Assembly (NCBI GenBank): GCA_003554685.1
Contig: PWHA01000357.1
Location: 1 to 5,293 of the forward strand
Direction of reading: 5' to 3'
Source: Halanaerobiaceae bacterium
Lineage (GTDB): Bacteria > Bacillota > Halanaerobiia > Halanaerobiales > Halarsenatibacteraceae
Length of the DNA stretch: 5,293 nucleotides
Shown piece after piece: positions 4,914 to 5,293 of this stretch. How positions within the stretch are numbered: the stretch's first letter is position 1; every line of letters begins with the position of its first letter. The position numbers and the translations under genes are program-made. The notes beneath the pieces were generated by a model. It did not search any database. It was given only the letters and a program-made list of their open reading frames with translations, and was not told where the DNA came from.

Positions 4914-5293
4914 ATGGATACCATGGATTCAACAAAAGCAGCGGATTCAAGGGATTCAAGTAATACAACTGATTTAACGAGTTCAGCAGATTCTCTGGAA
5001 TCAAAAAAATCGTCAGACTCTCTGGGATCAGCGGATTCATCAGATTCAACGGATTCAAGGAACTCAACGAAATCAACAGGTTCAAAGGGTTCAACAGATT
5101 CAAGGGATTCAACGAGTTCAGCAGATTCAACGGATCCAGCATATAACCGATCTCCGGATTTTCGAGTTAAGCAACTAAAACCGGAATTAGCGGACACCTT
5201 TCTGGAGTTTATGAGCGGCCTGGATTTTGGCCATGAGCCGCACTGGGATCACTGTTACTGCCGCTATCATCATTCCGATCTGCCCTGGGAAGA
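4914..5293 (+). CDS. GNAT-family N-acetyltransferase with Asp-Ser-Thr repeat N-terminus, 3'-partial
   Basis: The frame is open from the ATG at 4914 to the right edge (126 codons plus two bases). Residues 5-76 are a low-complexity stretch of 24 tripeptides, mostly D-S-T, D-S-R or S-S-A, encoded by 9-bp repeats. From residue 83 the sequence looks like an ordinary globular domain: FRVKQLKPELADTFLEFM, then HEPHWDHCYCRYHH, then LPWE. This resembles the N-terminal part of a group of Firmicutes GNAT acetyltransferases that start with a similar L-x-PEL segment and an EW..CYC..YH motif; the acetyl-CoA-binding region would lie beyond the window. The assignment is from memory of that pattern and the substrate is unknown. 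No signal peptide or membrane segment is seen, so it should be cytoplasmic. The gene starts 65 bp after the second permease, with a good ribosome site at 4900-4906, and may be co-transcribed with it. Confidence 0.7.
   Translation, partial: MDTMDSTKAADSRDSSNTTDLTSSADSLESKKSSDSLGSADSSDSTDSRNSTKSTGSKGSTDSRDSTSSADSTDPAYNRSPDFRVKQLKPELADTFLEFMSGLDFGHEPHWDHCYCRYHHSDLPWE
4926..5141 (+). repeat. Twenty-four in-frame 9-bp repeats encoding D-S-T-like tripeptides
   Basis: The consensus is GATTCAACG, repeated 24 times without any indel (216 bp). The middle codon is serine in 20 units. The four exceptions (GCA, ACA, TTA, CCA) are each one base from TCA. A three-unit block at 4971 (units 6-8) recurs almost unchanged at 5106 (units 21-23), an offset of 15 units, which suggests block duplication. 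Strict 9-bp phasing over the whole array implies selection for the reading frame. Confidence 0.9.

Noticed and set aside
4790..5197. Minus-strand open frames across the 9-bp array (also 4912-5142), rich in Glu-Ser-Val or Leu-Asn-Pro
   Set aside because: A 9-bp repeat without stop codons is open in several frames. The plus-strand frame has the ribosome site and joins a recognisable domain, so these are by-products.

Overview
The window looks like chromosomal DNA from a Bacillota-type (Firmicutes) anaerobe of moderate G+C. Purine-rich GGAGG-type ribosome sites, a sigma-A-like promoter and the style of the proteins point that way. An order such as Halanaerobiales would fit, but this is an impression and not something the sequence proves. 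All five genes read rightward: a 5'-truncated menG/ubiE methyltransferase (3-668), a TetR-family regulator (1194-1937), two FtsX/LolC-E/MacB-type ABC permeases (2279-3514 and 3586-4848), and the start of a GNAT-type acetyltransferase that runs off the right edge (4914 onward).

The TetR gene has a strong promoter (TTGACT-17-TACTAT) followed by a perfect 14-bp palindrome, which suggests autorepression. The order regulator, permease, permease suggests that TetR controls an exporter or lipoprotein-sorting type transporter. No ABC ATPase gene is present in the window, so the permeases must be energised by a subunit encoded elsewhere.

The most striking property is that every gene boundary carries its own short tandem repeat, and the units are mutually unrelated. 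Seven ~26-bp units begin inside the last codons of menG (651-831). They are followed by a 13-bp repeat (851-881) and eight ~18-bp units (910-1051). A 22-bp duplication straddles the tetR stop codon (1918-1961). About six degenerate ~45-bp units fill the tetR-permease gap (1977-2258). Three 10-bp units separate the permeases (3533-3562). Finally, 24 consecutive 9-bp units lie just after the start codon of the acetyltransferase gene (4926-5141) and are translated as an Asp-Ser-Thr-rich N-terminal extension.

In the noncoding arrays most unit lengths are not multiples of three, whereas the coding array keeps 9-bp units intact. This suggests ongoing local repeat birth at gene edges, with reading-frame selection only inside the gene. 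Two stretches of more than 300 bp lack genes (669-1193 and 1938-2278); both are largely made of these repeats plus the regulatory sites described.
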